From Halichondria panicea (Eukaryota > Porifera > Demospongiae > Suberitida > Halichondriidae), in NCBI RefSeq assembly GCF_963675165.1, contig NC_087392.1:3115001-3179000 (forward strand): 64,000 nt of DNA. The letters run 5' to 3'. Made by a program: the position numbers and the translations under genes. Of the stretch, positions 42,874 to 56,000 are shown piece after piece. The stretch's first letter is position 1. Each line of letters opens with the position of its first letter. The notes beneath the pieces are model-generated. The model did not search any database, was not told the DNA's origin, and saw only the letters and a list, made by a program, of their open reading frames with translations.

Positions 42874-45800
42874 TCAACCTTTTCCCTGGTTAATTTTACT
42901 GGCATAAAGTAATTCGTGTTGGTTAGTTTGCTTATTGTAATGCATAACACCACTCCTGAAACCAGCTTCTTCATTAGCAAACCACTCTACAGGATCAAAA
43001 TCTTGAAAAAGCAACCCCATCTCTCTTGTAGCACTAATGATAGAATCTGTCAAACACAAGGGCGTGTACTGTTTAGTAAACAGCTAGGTATAATTATTAC
43101 ATACCTGCACCGTGAACTGAATTTCTTGTGTCTGAAATGCCAAAAGTCCCTCTAATAGACAAAGGAGCAGCTGTACAAGCAACATACGACTTTGTTGGAC
43201 CCATCAGTGTTCTCCAGGCCGACACTGCATCAGGATGTGCTAGCACAAGCGGATTAATAGGACCACTTGTCATGTAGGTCACTAGTCGATGAAAGAATAG
43301 TTTTCCTGCATAACAACATAAGATTAAACTTGCGTGCAATGAGCACAGTGATAATCTATTGGTGCCCTCTATTCATGGCACACTATACCATTATGATGCT
43401 TGAGAGGAAATTTTGTGACTATGTTATAGATAGTACATGGGCATGAGGTATCTATGTGTTATAGTGTCCCATATCACGAGGGCTTTAATAATTATTAAAC
43501 ATCATTGTTCTTTCCATCCATATTATACCTTTATGCTCGGCATAGAATTGACGGGCATCTTCCACCTTCCAGTGTGTTAGGGTTGATCTGACTATGTAAA
43601 ATCCTTCTCTTACTATAATGTTCTGTACTACCTGCGGGTAACCATTGTTGCTATGTATAAACCGAAAGAGGAAGCATGTGTATGCATCAAATTATATTTC
43701 CAACCAGATACAACAACTCTATCACTTACACTAGTGTGCATGGGAATATCCGGAAAGCCTACATTTATTCACCATACAGTCTGTGTGCATGAGTCATTAC
43801 AGAGGAGGGAGGACACGATTAACCTTAGCTCTAATTAGCTAATTATCACGACCTTTTAATGACGTTCTTTGAACAATTCATCTTTTCTTTCTTTATAACC
43901 TCTACATATTGGACACAAGAGCTAGAGCAAAGTAAGCCTTTTCTCCTACTGGAGGTACCCCTACGGCCAAGTTGTCAGGACCTGAAGGTAATAGGACCCC
44001 TATAAGAAGCACCTCAAGTACTCCTATCTCTAAGATCCCTGTGAGAAGCATCCCAGGCACTCTGATCTTGTCTGTGTGAAGCACTCTTGATCCTGTCTCC
44101 AGGATCCCTATGAGGAGCACCCCAGGCACTCCTGTCTCTGTGATAAAGCTGCAACATGGAATTGTTTAGTTCAGAGTGTCTCCAACATGAAGAACGTCAA
44201 TGACACTAACAGTCTCGGCTTCTAGCACCCCTTTATTTTTATGGTTTGCTCTGTGCCTGCAAGAATTGCCTGTCACTCGTACTACAGTACACTGTTCTGT
44301 GTGTCCCAATGTGTAGAGGTTATAAAGAAAGAAAAGATGAATCGTTCATGCAAAGAATGTCATTAAAAGGTCGCGATAATTAGCTAATTAGAGCTAAAGG
44401 TTAATCGTGTCCTCCCTCCTCTGGAGTCATTAGTTGACTACATGATGATTGTACAAGTATTAGGCCGTGGTGAGCATAATTTTTGGTACTCCTGAGCATA
44501 GAGAATAATGCTGTGAAAAAGGTACAATAATTATTTCTGACTTTGACAAGGTATGATTTGTAAGTTTTAAAGCAAAAAACTGTCAGCAATTTTTCTCAAT
44601 ATAATTATTGCACATATAGACTTAGACTAACCATAGATAGAAGAGAAAGGGATTGGAAACGGTGTACCCTCGAAGTACCATCTGCATTTGCACTGTGGTT
44701 TTAATCGAGGCTTACTTCCAACGTGGGGGTCTAAACATGAATAATTCATTGAGAATTGTTTTTGCTGTCTAGCTGTAAAAACTTCATGAGCAGTTCTGCT
44801 GCTAAACATCAACTTCATCAAAATAATATTTGGGGCCAAATGGGACACAGCACACTACTTAGTGAGACAATCTAATTAGCTATATCATAGTATAGCTAAG
44901 CATGAAAAATCGCTCTGTGTTAGACTATAGCTACTTCGATTCACGACAATCAAGATTATATTTTGTTCATTTCCAATTAATGATACTCACCATCAGGGGG
45001 CATTTGTTTAAGTGTTAGAAGGGTCTTTGAGACGCAAGCATTAGACTCAACAAACTTATTATCAAGTTCCCGGGTGAAACACGTCAAAGCTACTACGTAG
45101 AGTTCATTGTAGAAGCATCACGTGAACCACTTCCGTTGCCAATCCCTTTCTCTTCTATCTATGGACTAACTAGTGACACTTCACTGCTGTGTGGCCATCT
45201 CCAGCTGAGAGGTCTTCACTAACAACTAGCATGTAATACCGTGATATTATCCCATATGGATACTGCCTGCTCCGCGCAACTACATTTAAGGCACATAATT
45301 TAACACTATGTTTATACTGCTGACGATTACAATCAGACACCTTATACAGTGACAGCATAATTGAGAAAATTAATTGAGAAAATAGGGGATTCATGTAGCG
45401 AAAAAAAAGAAAAAGGTGTAAGTCAAGTTCAATAGCTGCTAATTAAAAAGTCTTCTGATACAAATTTATAGCAACGAGGCAAATAATTTTAACTATATAA
45501 TATTATAGCCAGAGGAGGTTGAAAGGAAGTTGAGATCACGTGCAAAAAATAATATCGATATAAATGTGCTGAGTCGGCACTATTATTATTGTGTCTAGTC
45601 CGCAGTTTAGTTGTACACAGGTTATCAAGAGCTAGAGATAAGCAGTAAAAATATCCAGAGAATCACCTACATGCCAGATCGACTCCTGTTCAGTCCAGGA
45701 AGAAAAACCTCATCTCTGATGTAGATATAGTACTTTGGCTAGGAAAAACCTTAGTAGAGATTTTAAATCAGAAGCAGGTGCAGTGATCAATGTTGTACAG

Positions 45801-46714
45801 CTAGGAGTGAGGAAGAAGTCAGACGGCTCATTTCCTTGATGGCCAGTAGCTCTATCTATGAAACTGCTGACTAGACACACAAATAGCGCCAACTCAGCAC
45901 TTTTATTGTAGCACCCTCTATAATATGACTACTAGTATTAGATAATACATGTGTAAAAAAGCAGAGATGTTGACCATAATGTTATCACCTGTTTAATAAT
46001 TAACTGGAGAAAGGGAGCGAGGCCTTTAGCAAATCAAGGTGAGGGTTGCCATTTTTAAAAAAATCGCCTATGGTTTTTCAGTTCCAGTATAACGCACCAT
46101 GCAACATGATCATCAAATTAAAAATAGCCAATAATCATTTAATTGCCCCATTTGCCAAATAATTATAAATATAGTACAGTGGAACCTCCATTAACGACCA
46201 CCTCCAAAGAGCAATCACATGCATGCTATAATTATAACGGCCAAGAGCTCAATCGAGCAACACTTTCGACTCTTCTAGCACCGACTGCTATAAAGCCACT
46301 CCAAGTTAATGATTAGTTTTAGCTTCAATGCGCACATGCGTATGATTATTTGCAACTTTCCTGTCTGTGCCTGCGCAGTAAATTAAATGCCATGTGCTTG
46401 CCAGATATCATGTTCAAGTTTTATGTTGTAAACACAAGTCAATTTTGTGATGAAATAAAATTGATCAACAAATTTCCTGTATCCTTGCGTGCTTAAGCGC
46501 TTGGAGTGGCCGAAACATCTCCATATGTTTTACACAAACGGCACCCCATAGAGTTTTTAATACACATTACCTTAGCAGCAAATGGTCTTTGCATCAAGTC
46601 TGGCTTTAGAATTGCAAATGTGAGCTGGAGTTTATTTCTTGCTGTGATCTGTAACATACACAGAAATTTCCACACATAAAACTAGCATGATACAACTATA
46701 AGGCAACTCACCAT
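42874..46714 (-). CDS. NME6: Nucleoside diphosphate kinase 6
   Basis: NDP-kinase fold enzyme of the NME6 class (mitochondrial/cytosolic in animals). Exons (gene order): 46712..46714 (ATG only), 46571..46648, 43529..43631, 43105..43305, 42874..43046; 185 aa (human 186). Motifs: LQLTFAILKPD, FYAEHKGKLFFHRLV, YMTSGPI, AWRTLMGPT, IRGTFGISDTRN and VHGADS. The active-site His is in VHGAD, with the NME6-type insert in the loop after it. The start codon is the last codon of exon 1 and is cut from the next codon by a phase-0 intron (ATG|GTGAGT); no other in-frame ATG gives a complete N-terminus. The 2.9-kb second intron carries two well-preserved MITEs. Head to head with MYCBP2 (321 bp between start codons). 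Confidence 0.92.
43800..44423. mobile_element. MULE-like non-autonomous element, ~112-bp TIRs, 9-bp TSD
   Basis: The arms 43800..43912 and about 44312..44423 are inverted copies (about 93% identical) starting CAGAGGAGGGAGGACACGAT. The flanks carry the same 9 bp, GAGTCATTA (43791..43799 and 44424..44432). Long inverted repeats with a 9-bp duplication are the hallmark of Mutator-like elements. The interior (43975..44140) holds degenerate repeats of GATCCCTxTGAGxAGCA-C and no transposase. In NME6 intron 2. Confidence 0.85.
43970..44150. repeat. Degenerate minisatellite inside the MULE-like element
   Basis: Repeats of the type GGATCCCTATGAGGAGCACC followed by CCAGGCACTCCTGTCTC occur about four times with variation in length and sequence, forming the middle of the element. 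Confidence 0.6.
44631..45164. mobile_element. 534-bp MITE, 32-bp TIRs CCATAGATAGAAGAGAAAGG..., 5-bp TSD
   Basis: Terminal inverted repeats of 32 bp with one mismatch, starting CCATAGATAGAAGAGAAAGG. Target duplication ACTAA on both sides (44626..44630 and 45165..45169). Partial ends of the same family occur near 11317, 25169 and 60147. No coding frame. In NME6 intron 2. Confidence 0.85.
45685..45810. repeat. Dispersed repeat, second copy of the repeat at 1-118
   Basis: About 80% identical to the reverse complement of the left edge of the window, sharing GAAGCAGGTGCAGTGATCAA and CTCCTGTTCA...CCAGGAAGA. In NME6 intron 2. Confidence 0.7.
46177..46280. mobile_element. Solo end of the CAGTGGAACC Tc1/mariner-like family
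   Basis: Begins CAGTGGAACCTCCATTAACG followed by ACCACCTCCAAAGAGC. This is the inverse of the right end of the complete element at 56316..56784. Only one end is found here. Confidence 0.6.
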
Positions 46715-47035
46715 TGTAGATACTAGATCTAGGACTGCATATATCGCATGAAGTCATACAATCAGGATGGAAATTAAGTCCACGTGGGTGGCTGGATACT
46801 GGAATCTATCCCAGAATGGGAATCAATTTTTGCCTGATCATGTTTCAACCACAGATCTAAATTCCCAGACTCAATTCTGTGAAAGAGCAAAGGTGAAAGT
46901 CAAGACGTGCTTTGAGTCGAGTCTCTACTCTAGTCCTGCCAATTGATAGAGTGTACTTAGTGCCAATTTTTTTGCCACTAAGCCCGGCTAGGCCTAGCTA
47001 GCTAGCAGCTCAAAGTTGAAGCTTTCAGAGGGGCC
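46715..47035. promoter_or_regulatory. Head-to-head promoter region of NME6 and MYCBP2
   Basis: Only 321 bp between the divergent start codons. It carries tandem GCTAGCTAGC and GGCTAGGCC words close to the MYCBP2 ATG. A shared bidirectional promoter is likely but is inference. Confidence 0.5.
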
Positions 47036-50000
47036 ATGGCCTCTGACGTGGCTGCTCAAGGCTCTTTGCTGCTCCTGTCCCCAGGATCAGTGTTTAAAGA
47101 TACGTTAAGGAGACAGCTTGAAGCAGATGTTCACGAAGAGTAAGCTCAAAATTCTATCTTTTCAATAATTTTTAGGATTTAATTCCAGTAAAAAGAAAGA
47201 AACAAGAACTAAACCAAAGAAGTCGAAGAAAACCAAAAAGGAGGAGGAAGTAAGGTTTATGTATTTCAATGAATAATTATTATCGTTAATCCTCTATAGA
47301 AGAGCATCATTGAACCAGACGTGAAGCGAGTCATTCGAGAAGAAAAAAACTCACTCATCACTTTTGGAAATCCCTCCGTTTTCTCTATCTTTTCACGTAT
47401 TCGTCATTTCCTGCTCCAGAATCAGCTTTGTGACACGTTCAACTCCCGATGTTCTCGTGACACCATAGAAGCGGAGGAGTCTGATGATGAAGGAGACTCT
47501 GAGGAGTCGGGGAAGAAATCTGACTCTAAGCTGCCTGTTGTGGTTGGACTAGGTGTAAAAGGTGTGTTCTCTATCATTAGGGATATCTGGCACAAACAAC
47601 CTGATCTATGCCTACGAGCTCTGATGGAGTTTGTTAACATTCTACAAGGGCAGAGTCCAGATGGTCTCAAGAATGAACCTAGGAAGACAACAGGTTTGTA
47701 ACTATTAAGTGGTATGATTTTCATGGGAGGATATTCTATTGTGTAAGCTTGTAGTTTCCTTTTTGACTGTCGGTGACTAAATTAGAAGGAAGTACATGGT
47801 CAATAACGTATGTGAATGTTTACTTATACCAGGTAATTCATGTAAACCCACTTCGTTTAGTATCACATGTGCACATTTGTTTTAAGTAATAAAATGTTCA
47901 CATGGTGATGCAATCTATGGTGATTCAAGTAAGTACCGTATAGCGCGAAATTTTCGAGGGGGCTTAATTTTCGCTGTTTTTGTGGGTTAGCAATCCTATA
48001 CGAAAATTAAGTCCACAAAAACTGTTCTTTATTAGCTATATAACGTGTAACGATTAAGGGCGTAGCTTACGATAAACAGTCATCCCATGAACATTGTGCA
48101 ACGAAATGCTTTTAGAGGCCATTCCACAAAATATAAGTGCCTCGAAAATTTCGCGCTATACGGTACGTGTTTTCATATACATGACGATGTAGTTTCAAGC
48201 TTGTTTGCTTAATTCCAGATGCTCTCTTTGAGCTATTGATGGAGATGGTGTCTGAGCTAGCTCCCTCTGAGCACCAGCTGGCGTCACAACTGTCCAGTGT
48301 GGCCAGTGCCTGTCTACTCAGCCTTGTTATAGCTCTCGGTGATACAGGGAAGATGCTCTCTGCAGTTGCTGCACTACTTACTGCTCCCGAAAGACCTGAA
48401 CAAGGGAATGTTCAAGTAAATGTTGAACAGTGATTAATATACATGTGTGGCATGTGTATGTGTTAATTCAGAATACATTTTCAATTATAGTTATTCGACA
48501 ACGACACAAAATTAATGTATATACGCATATATACATACACATACAAAGATTCCCCAGATTTTCTACCAACTTCAATCTTCTGTCCAAGCTGTTCTCCTGG
48601 GATCTGTTGTGGATAGTGATTGGTGTTCACAAGGGATAACCTCATCCAGTCTTGTCGAGACGTGGCTCCTCCCTATTCCTGAAGGATGTGATGTAACTGA
48701 AGGAAACTTTATCTCAGTGGCAGGGGATGGCTCGTACTTGTACTTCCATGGGCCTTTTGGGTTGTTAAAAGTGGGCTCTGGATATGCCAACACTAAAAAG
48801 GTTGGTGTTAGTAACCCGGTTCCTTTACTTGTGGTCATTAGTATGTGATTTAGAGTTTAAAATACAAAAGTTGTTGTGTACAGAAGGAAGAATAAGACTA
48901 TTAATCTCTTTTAAATGCAGGGTCATGTATACTGCTCGAACTCTGCGTTTAACCCTGACTCAACCAGCTGGATGGGTTACTGCTCTGAGAAGCTTTACTT
49001 TTTCTCTCTGGGTGCAGGAGCGGAAACCATCACTGTCATCAACACAGACACACTCACAAGCGAGGATCAGTTATTACTTGAATGTTAGTTGATTTCGCCT
49101 TAGTTCATATTGATTAGAATATTACTGGTACCGTACTCTATCGAGATTACGCCCACCCTCACTTTTGAGTGAAAGTTCCTGCATAGGCTAATTTGCCTCG
49201 AGAATACGCCCACCAAGAAGTGATGTATTTGTCAGTGAGCAGTTGTCAAGAAAAGGTTTAAAAGAAAAGGTTTAACAGTTTTTTTATGCAAGCTTGTTAG
49301 CTCTGAAGATAGCTAGAAAGCACCGCGGGTGGAGGTGGTGCCAAAGCTATGTAACATAAAGCGACACACAGTATTATCATGATGTAATTTTGCTGCATGC
49401 AGGCAGAAATCCAGAGTCCGGGAATCATAGGGAAACTCAAAAAGAGTGGGTAATGAGCAACGATGATTGTTGTTAAAAACGATTTATGCCAAAAGTTCAA
49501 GTGGATTAGAGCCTTGCAGCTCTCTTCTCACTCATGCAATACCAATAGCTAGCGTTCTAGTGCAGAGCTAACTACAAAGTAGAGTAGCAACACTCGGTGA
49601 ACAAGTTTTGCTACGTGCTCTTCTGAAAAGGCAGCTAGGCATAACTCTAGAACGAAGCATTATTTTACAAATCCAACCCAAGAAAACATGACTAGAAGCC
49701 TATAGAAACTCTTACTTGCACTTCATTGATCCTCGAGCAGCTATAACAGTCTACAAACACACAAAAACACTACCGTATACCTCGCTTACGTATGCGAACC
49801 GAGGCATAATAATTATTGCTCCTATAATATTGCAAGTATAAGAGACAAGGACAATCTTTTCTGAATCTCTCTGACAGTGACAGGAACAACCTTTTGATGC
49901 AGAATCTTTACTTTTATACTTTTCTATGCATTACCATTTTTGTAATAATTATTGATGTATTCATTATTGTATTTCAAGAGCTGGCAGGCCTCTAACGCAG

Positions 50001-53000
50001 ACAGAAAAGACTTGATGAGTGGGCGTAATTTCGCGGCAAACACCTGGGTGGGCTTAATTTCGAGATAAAACTATTGTTTTCGAAATTAAGCCCATATCCC
50101 ACCTGTAGCTGCTTTGGCGGGCGTAACCTCAGTAGAATACGGTACATGCATGCATGCCATAAACATTTTTCTTCTTACAGCTGATGCGGTGGGCTCACAG
50201 TGCATGTTTACAGACGGAGAGTCTCTTTTCCAAATAAAGGCCAAAAAGGAGGTTTGTACACTCACTATTTTCCAATCTCTTCAGCCGTATTTAGTTTGTA
50301 CATGTACGTAGTTGGTACATACACATTGTGTATTTCTTTAAGAGATTTACCAACAAATTTACTAAATTATAATATTATCACCCATACGCGAACAGTGATA
50401 CAAAATTCCTGGAATCGAAGCTAAGTAGCAGTGCACATTATAACAGTCGGCCCTTTACCGATCATTTTTTGCACGTGACTGGTCAATTTGCCATGTGCTC
50501 TGCAAAATGGCCGGACAATATTTTGCTAGTACTAGTTCTGTAGCTCTGCATGTTCCTAAAGCTAGTATATTTCCTAGTTCTGATAGCTCTGAAGGCTAAA
50601 AGGTGGCTCAAATACCCCCCCCCCCTAAATTGTCTCAGGCACCAGTTGTATAACCCCAAACCCCACCAGAATTCACCTAAGACCACCTAATTAAGTGCCT
50701 CAAATAAAGGCCAATGTGCCAAGTTCAAGCTTCTTAGCTTTTATTCGACAACGAAGCTTTAACATCAAAGATCAGCCACTATTAAAACTAATAACTTGTT
50801 GTGTGAAGGCTATCTATGCTGTAAACGCAGTGCTATGGCATCCAGGTTAGCAGACTCAGGAACTTGGTGGAGGTGCCAAAGCTTTATAACAATGAAGCTA
50901 CAGTTTTAGTATTCACTGGTACAGCTAGAGCAGAAAAGAGTGGAAAATTATTGACCTTGATTTTATTGCTAAAAGGATGCCGAAAGTGCAACATAATATT
51001 AATGGCAGCCACTGCTAGAAACAGTGTGGCTTTTGCAGCTCTTTTCTCACTCTTGCAGCTACCAATAGCTAGCGTTCTAGTGCAGAGCTAACTACTAAGT
51101 AGAATAGCTATGTTATATCAACAGATGTTGCTACGCGAGAGTCTGAAGAGTCTAAACAGCCTTCACAGTAGCCATAACTCGAGAACAAAGCGTTATTTAA
51201 TCCAAGAAAACGTGACTAGAAGCCTATAGAAATTCTTAGTTTTCACTTCATTTATTACTGAGCAGTTGTAGCACTCTACACACACATACACACACAGATA
51301 CACCTCGTTCTGCATGCACAAATAAGCACTGAGTAGGTAATGTGGTAAGTGACTTGTCTGTTAAATGACTTGTTCCTCTGTTGTAGGGTGGTTTTGTGGT
51401 TCGCAAGTTCACCACACTGTGTTCCCCCATGCCGGTTACCGAAGAAAGCCCTCTGCACCTATCTCAGAAGAGTGTTCTTGTCATGGGTAGAGCCAAGTAC
51501 GATAATCAGGGTGACCTACACACTGCCTGTGAGTACTGTTAATATCGTATGTCCACGTTTTGGAGTACATAATTATGGTTAGAAGTTTAGTACGTAATAT
51601 ACTTTAGTACCAAGAGTTTATAAGAAGAGAAGATCGAGTGTCGAACTACTGATAACACATAGTAATATGACTCGCATGTGATGAAGTATTGTAAACTTAC
51701 TACATGTACATGTTAACCGTGACGTTTAGGGGTGTGGTAATTGAACAATGACATCTGATTTTAGCTAGTCGTTCGCATTCAACATTTAGAACTACTCACT
51801 GCACACTGATTGAGACAATGAACGTAATGTACTTACTTAACTCTCAATCAAGTCTAATTGCTCTTGTGTCGTACCTCCTCTCGGTATAGTTATTTACTAT
51901 CTTGTTTTTGTGAAGCCATAAGCACTGCATATGATTATTATTTGTTTCTCGTGAATATTGTAATATATATTATAGTGCATGTACATCATACTTACATGTA
52001 TGCTGTAGACCAAGACAGCAGTGAGCAAGTTGTACAAGTGATGGCTGGAAGAACATTTGCTGCAGTCAGAACACCTTCTGGCAAGGTCGGTACACTTTCC
52101 TAGTTAGTTGATGCTCTCCTCACCTTTCTTTGTTCAAACAGCTAGTGTACACTGGTAGTGGTGCTGTATTCGGGCTGAGTCAGAAGGATGTCCCTAAGGG
52201 TGAGTGGAAAGAAGTGGAACTACCCGACAAGAATGTCAAGGTGGAGCACTGCTCGTGTGACAATGCCGGTTCATTCTGTCTGGTGGTCTCAGACAAAGGT
52301 GTGGTCTACTTTGGAGGAATCAACAAAAAAGGGGAATCTGGAGAGAATGGTTAGTTGTTCTATTACTTACATGTATACTTGATGTACACATGTAGTAATC
52401 TTTTGGTGTTATTTGAAAATTACAGTTCTAATAATCTCTTCTTCATTAGTGGGTGCACGGCAGCAATTAAAGCCAATCAAACTGAAGAGAATGTCCAAAC
52501 TCAAGGATCATCAGATAGTAAGTTCGGCTTGTGGCACCCTTGGAACTGCTTTGATCTCTAACGAGGGGAAGTTGTTTATGTTTGGCAATCTGGATGAGGA
52601 CCTCACTGACAAGTCCACTGGTGAGCCCCCCTGTATCCTTATATAGCTTAGCATTTTTGCTCAATATTAAGAGCTACATGTACAATGCATACCCGCTACA
52701 AAATGCTGAATTATTGGTCTTGAGTTGTACATATAATTATATGTATCTCTCATACTTTTTTACTTGCCCGTTGTGTTCTCTGGCAGGTGTTGTAACTGGA
52801 ATGCTTGGTGTTCCTGCCAGCCAAGTGGCAATGGGACGTTCTCACACATGTGTACTGACTCAGCATGGCACTGTCTATACCTTCGGTACTAACTCGTATG
52901 GTCAGTGTGGGAGAAACTTTGTCCCTACGATAGAAAGTGAAACCAGTAAGCTAGGCCTGTTAATTCTGACAGTGAATGATTCAAGTGCATGTACATGCTT

Positions 53001-56000
53001 TAGTTGCTGAGGATGGTAGTGACATCAATTCAGATGAGGAAACGGAGGGAATGTGTGCCCCTGGTGAGCACAAGTGGGCACACAACTCCTGCTTAGTCTG
53101 TCGGTTCTGTGGCTACTGCACTGGTTATGGACCAGGCTGCTGCAATGAGGGTGAACAAGGAAGGAGTCCGGGAAAGTGAGTTCATTTTCCATTTACAGCA
53201 AGAACGGACAACTTAACATGCATATCATACTTCTTGATACAGTGAATGTGGGTGTGGGTCTGGTGACTCGGGCTGCACAGAGTGTGGGGCTTGTAAGGTG
53301 TGTGCTGGAGAGCTAGAAAACTGGGGAGGAGGAGGTGGACCTCTTGACGGTCTCCCTGATGAGGTTATCAGGATCAGACAGAGGGGAGGGAAGGCCAAAA
53401 AGGAAAAAGTTGACAAAAAGGATGGAGCTAGTCAGAAAGGAGAGAATGCTATGGCGGAAGGACTCAAGCTGCTTTTTGGTGGTATGCACTGTTTATGATA
53501 GACTGTGCTTAACATACAATGTAAGCCCCCAGACACCATTGGGAATGGAAAAGTTTTCAGTTGTAGTCAACTTTCTGTAAGACAGTCAGTTAGTTGGTTG
53601 ATCTTTTCCAAGAGTAATTTGGGAATCTCTGACAGCAGTGATTGAGCTATTCACTGCTGCTCGTTTCTCCCATACACAGTTAGCATACGTGTACGTTCCT
53701 TTACATGTAATTGTGATATCGAGAGTCTACACTGACGGTTTACAATCACCATACAGGGGCGACAAGCGTTGATGAAGCTGGGCCTAGTGTTGCTGTGGAA
53801 GAAGGAAAGGACAAGCTGTTAACCAAGAAACCTGCGATTCTTCCTCTGGCTGAGGACATGACTGTTATGCAGATTGACTGTGGGACATTCCACACTGGTG
53901 AATAAATATCGGATGAACAGATCTCATGCTGCTATACAACAGTACATGTGTACATGCGCATAATTATATATATATATACATAACGTATTCTACCGAGTTT
54001 ACGTCTACACCTAAAATTGCGCCCACCCCCGCTAATGCGTACATAAGCTAGTTTATTTATGCCCACCAGGAGGTGATGCAGCCATGTTACAGTGAGAATC
54101 GGTTTGTCACGCAATGTCAGGGTGACATACAGGATTTTAAGGTAAAGGGGGGAAATAAAGGCACGTGGAGTTCTCGCCGGCTAGAGGAACCCAGGGCATG
54201 CCCCCCCCTGGAAATAATTAGGTGATCTTAGGTGAATTTTGGGGTTGCCTTTACATTCTCGTCATACAACTAGTACCTAAATGCAAATTCCTGTCTACAT
54301 GTTTGTAAAGCAGTTTTTGTGGTTAGCTCTGAGATACAAGTTTCTTCAATTGCTCCATTTGTCAGAAGATGTAGAGACAATTATTAAACAACTGATGCAG
54401 ACTCTGATGATGACCACATGTTAACTTTTCTTTATACCTATCATGTACGTAGTGTCTTTAGCTGTGCATTAATGCATGCGCACCGAGGCATACGGTATTG
54501 TGTGTGTGTGTGTCTGTGTGTGTAGACTGCTACAGCTGCTCAAGGATCAATGAAGTGTAAGTAAGAGTTTTAGATGCTTCTAGTCATGTTTTTTTGGATT
54601 TTAATTCGTGGATTTGCAAAATAATGCTTCGTTCTCGAGTTATGCCTACTTGGAATGCCATTGCTGCCTTTTCAGAAGAGCACGTAGCCAAACTTGTTTC
54701 CTGAGTGGTGCTACTCTACTTAGTACATAGTTAGCTCTGCACTAGAACGCTAGCTATTGGTAGCTGCAAGAGTGAGAATAGAGCTGCAAGGCTTTGCTGA
54801 TGGCAGCCATTATTTGAACTTTTGGCATCAATCGTTTTTAACAACAATCATGGTCGATTATTACCCCTCTTAAGATAATTAAGCGATAAGCCCATAATTA
54901 TACCACGTACACATAGCTGCTGCGTAGCATGCACTTTGGGTAGGCGTATTCTCGGTGGAGTACACTATACATAAAATATTTGTTTGACACCATGAAGGAA
55001 TTGCCCAAATATTTTAATACATTCAGCTTTGTTGCTACATTCTGGAGAGGTGTACATGTTTGGCAACGGTAACCATGGACAGCTTGGCCAAGGAAACAAC
55101 AAAGTCAGGTTAGCTTCACCTGTACTTCATTGTACACATACATGTATATATTTTACCTGTTTTGTGCTCTGTAACTGGTAGCAATGGACTGATTGATAGG
55201 CTTTCCTTTATCTACTGGCAACGGAATGAAAACATGCATAAAACTCTAATATATTGGCAGTTACTGTACAAACTTGAAATACAACTGTAGAGCAGTTACA
55301 ACAGTAATACACGCTACAGTACATGTTGCCTCCACGTATGTTCTAGAGCACGGGTTCTTTAATTTGAGCTTTGAGCCTATGATCTTGTGTGCAGTGTTGA
55401 CCCTGTCAAGGTGCCACTACCTGAGCCAGCTACGCAAGTAGCCTGTGGAGACAATCATACTGTGATCCTGTTAGCCTCAGGCCAAGTGATCACCTTTGGT
55501 AAACACCAGGAGGGACAACTGGGACGCAATAAGGAGAGCGATGATGATGAAAGCTGGTACATGGTGCCAAGACAAACAACAGGCAGGTTTGGTCACACAG
55601 TGTATGACCATTGCACATGGTACACTGTACAAGTTTATTTGAGGCACGTAGGTGACTGCGGACTGTACAATAGTAATCTATCTGTGTGTAATTATCTGCC
55701 TGTTTGTGTATTATACTTAAGTGCTGCGTTTATAATATAGAATATATTCTATATATAGCTTTAGTAAAATGTAAAATGTTTATGTTTGTGTCATGCACGT
55801 TACTAGTTTGTTTACTAGAAATTAAATTCTACTCTTTACTTTTTCAATCACTGCCAGTGTCACCCCCTGGTAAGAGATACCCAGGCTTAACCTTAGCTAG
55901 AATTGTAAGAAGTCTGCAGACAGAAACTTACTGCTGTAAAGCCTGTAAGAAAGACTCGTTTAGAGCAGCTGGCACGTCTGTGACCCTGAGCCTCTATGCA

